This document shows positions 62,330 through 64,000 of a stretch of DNA of 64,000 nt, in pieces; the stretch's first letter is position 1; each line of letters starts with the position of its first letter. The position numbers and the translations under genes are program-made. Location of the stretch: assembly GCA_964418835.1 (NCBI GenBank), contig CAYQNJ010000006.1:1-64000 (forward strand), given 5' to 3'. The notes below the pieces were generated by a model. It saw nothing but the letters and a program-made list of their open reading frames with translations. It had not been told where the DNA came from and did no database searches. This stretch comes from UBA9076 sp964418835. GTDB lineage: Bacteria > Bacillota_I > Bacilli_A > Erysipelotrichales > Erysipelotrichaceae.

Positions 62330-64000
62330 ATGCCAAGAGAGTTTGATTTATTACATACTAGAAACATAGGAATCATGGCACATATCGATGCTGGAAAAAC
62401 TACTACGACAGAACGTATCCTTTTCTATACTGGTAAAACTCACAAAATGGGTGAAACTCATGATGGCGGAAGTCAAATGGACTGGATGAAACAAGAACAA
62501 GAACGTGGTATTACGATCACTTCAGCAGCTACTACAGCTACATGGAAGGGTCATAGAATCAACGTTATTGATACTCCAGGTCACGTGGATTTTACAGTTG
62601 AGGTAGAACGTTCGTTACGTGTGCTAGATGGTGCTGTAACAGTACTTGATGCAAAAGCTGGTGTTGAACCACAAACAGAAACTGTTTGGCGTCAAGCTAC
62701 AACATATAAAGTTCCAAGAATCGTTTTCTGTAATAAAATGGATGCGACAGGAGCTGACTTCATGATGTCAGTTAATTCTATTGGAAATAGATTAGGTGCA
62801 AAAGCTGCAGCTATTCAAATGCCAATTGGAGTTGAAAATACTTTTAGAGGTATTATTGATATTATTGAAAGAAAACAACATATATATAAAGATGATTTAG
62901 GAAAAGCAGATGAAACAACTGAAATTTCACCTGAATTTGTAAGTGAAGCAGAAGCTTTAAGAGAAAAACTTGTTGAAGCTGTTGCTGACTACGATGATGA
63001 AGTAATGATGAAGGTTCTTGAAGGTGAAGAACCAACAGTTGAGGAAATCAAAAGAGCAATCCGTGCTGGAGTTCTAAAATCAGAATTCTTCCCAGTGTTA
63101 TGTGGATCTGCTTATAAAAATAAAGGTGTTCAATTAGTGCTTGATGCAGTTATTGATTACCTTCCATCACCATTAGATATACCTTCAATTATGGGTACAT
63201 TACCTGATGGTACTGAAGAAGCAAGACATCCTGGGGATGATCAACCATTTGCTGCATTAGCATTCAAGGTTATGACTGACCCATTTGTAGGAAGATTAAC
63301 ATTCTTTAGAGTTTATTCAGGTACTGCAGCTTCTGGAAGTTATGTGCTAAATGCAACTAAGAATACTAGAGAAAGATTTAGTAGGATAGTTCAAATGCAT
63401 GCTAACCATAGAAATGAAATAAGTGAAGTATATTCTGGAGATATCGCTGCTGCTGTTGGTTTAAAATCAACAACAACAGGAGATACTCTATGTGATGAGA
63501 AAAAACCAATTATATTAGAATCAATGGTATTCCCTGAACCAGTTATCCAAATGTCAGTAGAACCTAAGACAAAAGGTGACTCAGATAAGATGGGATTAGC
63601 ATTATCTAAATTGGCTGAAGAAGATCCAACATTTAAAACATATACTGATGAAGAAACTGGTCAAACTATTATTGCTGGTATGGGTGAATTACACTTAGAT
63701 ATCATTATCGATAGAATGAGAAGAGAATTCAAAGTTGAATGTAATATTGGAGCTCCTCAAGTTGCTTATAGAGAAACTATTCGTCAAGCAGCTGAGTGTG
63801 AAGGTAAATTCGTTAGACAATCAGGTGGACGTGGACAATATGGACATGTTTGGATTAGATTTGAGCCTAATGAAGAAGGAAAAGGATTTGAATTTATTGA
63901 TTCAATCGTTGGAGGTACTGTACCTCGTGAATATATCAAGCCAACTCAAGAAGGTCTTGAAGCAGCATTAAACAATGGTTTAGTTGCAGGATATCCAATT
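62330..64000 (+). CDS. fusA: Elongation factor G (3'-truncated by window edge)
   Basis: EF-G is the GTPase that moves tRNAs and mRNA during elongation. The frame starts at ATG 62330 after ggaaggga and is open to the window end (557 codons of about 690). The G1 motif is AHIDAGKTTTTERIL, G3 DTPGHVDF and G4 NKMD. Domain II (FKVMTDPFVGRLTFFRVYSG), domain III (GMGELHLDIIIDRM) and the start of domain IV (GGRGQYGHVWI) are visible. The 3' end and any tuf gene lie outside the window. Confidence 0.97.
   Translation, partial: MPREFDLLHTRNIGIMAHIDAGKTTTTERILFYTGKTHKMGETHDGGSQMDWMKQEQERGITITSAATTATWKGHRINVIDTPGHVDFTVEVERSLRVLDGAVTVLDAKAGVEPQTETVWRQATTYKVPRIVFCNKMDATGADFMMSVNSIGNRLGAKAAAIQMPIGVENTFRGIIDIIERKQHIYKDDLGKADETTEISPEFVSEAEALREKLVEAVADYDDEVMMKVLEGEEPTVEEIKRAIRAGVLKSEFFPVLCGSAYKNKGVQLVLDAVIDYLPSPLDIPSIMGTLPDGTEEARHPGDDQPFAALAFKVMTDPFVGRLTFFRVYSGTAASGSYVLNATKNTRERFSRIVQMHANHRNEISEVYSGDIAAAVGLKSTTTGDTLCDEKKPIILESMVFPEPVIQMSVEPKTKGDSDKMGLALSKLAEEDPTFKTYTDEETGQTIIAGMGELHLDIIIDRMRREFKVECNIGAPQVAYRETIRQAAECEGKFVRQSGGRGQYGHVWIRFEPNEEGKGFEFIDSIVGGTVPREYIKPTQEGLEAALNNGLVAGYPI

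Noticed and set aside
1..64000. Mollicute-type code with TGA as Trp
   Set aside because: TGA closes genes at 34250-34252 and 47127-47129 and Trp residues are encoded by TGG throughout.
1..64000. tRNA or rRNA genes
   Set aside because: No cloverleaf-like segment or conserved rRNA stretch was recognised in any intergenic region; the longest gene-free stretch is under 180 bp once the split adhesin is joined.

Overview
The window is AT-rich and uses the standard bacterial code: TGA is a stop at 34250 and 47127, and Trp is TGG. Most of it is a conserved Firmicutes backbone. In order it carries ywiB-like, rpoE, fba, murA, rpmE, tdk, prfA, prmC, tsaC, glyA, upp, the full atp operon and ywzB-like, and it ends with the start of the str operon (rpsL, rpsG, fusA). 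The first part of this order matches the well-known Bacillus subtilis chromosomal arrangement. No sporulation genes are seen. Very low GC, large adhesins, a mannose-family PTS, an MEP-pathway gene and ferredoxins suggest an anaerobic, host- or gut-associated member of the Bacilli (Erysipelotrichia or uncultured Mollicutes-related lineages). That placement is inference. A run of exactly 100 N at 57120-57219 shows the sequence is a draft scaffold.

Layout. 1-1.5 kb: end of a C-type lectin surface protein and a tiny membrane protein. 1.6-8.4 kb: glutamate dehydrogenase, a papain-like lipoprotein, CCA-adding enzyme, a MATE pump, ispF and an HD phosphohydrolase. 8.4-13.4 kb: a GntR-regulated ABC module, a ferredoxin pair divergent from a Crp/Fnr regulator, and a second MATE pump. 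13.5-17.3 kb: rpoE-fba-murA core. 17.5-26 kb: a giant von Willebrand A / CnaB-repeat adhesin split by one frameshift, in the slot where rho sits in B. subtilis. 26-32.7 kb: rpmE to glyA core, interrupted by three small paralogous membrane proteins on the minus strand. 32.8-44.5 kb: accessory region with a Y-family polymerase pair, a LOR protein, a DUF2975/Cro-like/DUF4173 group, a GH1 glycosidase and a mannose-family PTS with a SIS enzyme and a PRD regulator. 44.6-53.9 kb: CBS-type pyrophosphatase, upp and the ATP synthase operon. 54-61.2 kb: an MFS permease and two L-type lectin adhesins, the first broken, with a small lipoprotein between them. 61.3-64 kb: str operon, with fusA running off the end.

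How it works together. Core genes supply translation, wall precursor and energy functions. The ATP synthase c subunit carries residues expected of a Na+-binding, two-carboxylate rotor. The accessory genes deal with sugars (PTS, GH1), export (MATE, ABC, MFS) and surface attachment. The most distinctive signal is a shared C-terminal architecture in all four adhesins. They have no visible LPXTG sorting signal. Each has a short two-cysteine tryptophan loop followed by one to three membrane helices; in three of the four a P/T-rich spacer precedes the loop. Two of the four are interrupted, one at a homopolymer A tract behind the start codon, which raises the question of phase variation versus draft error.
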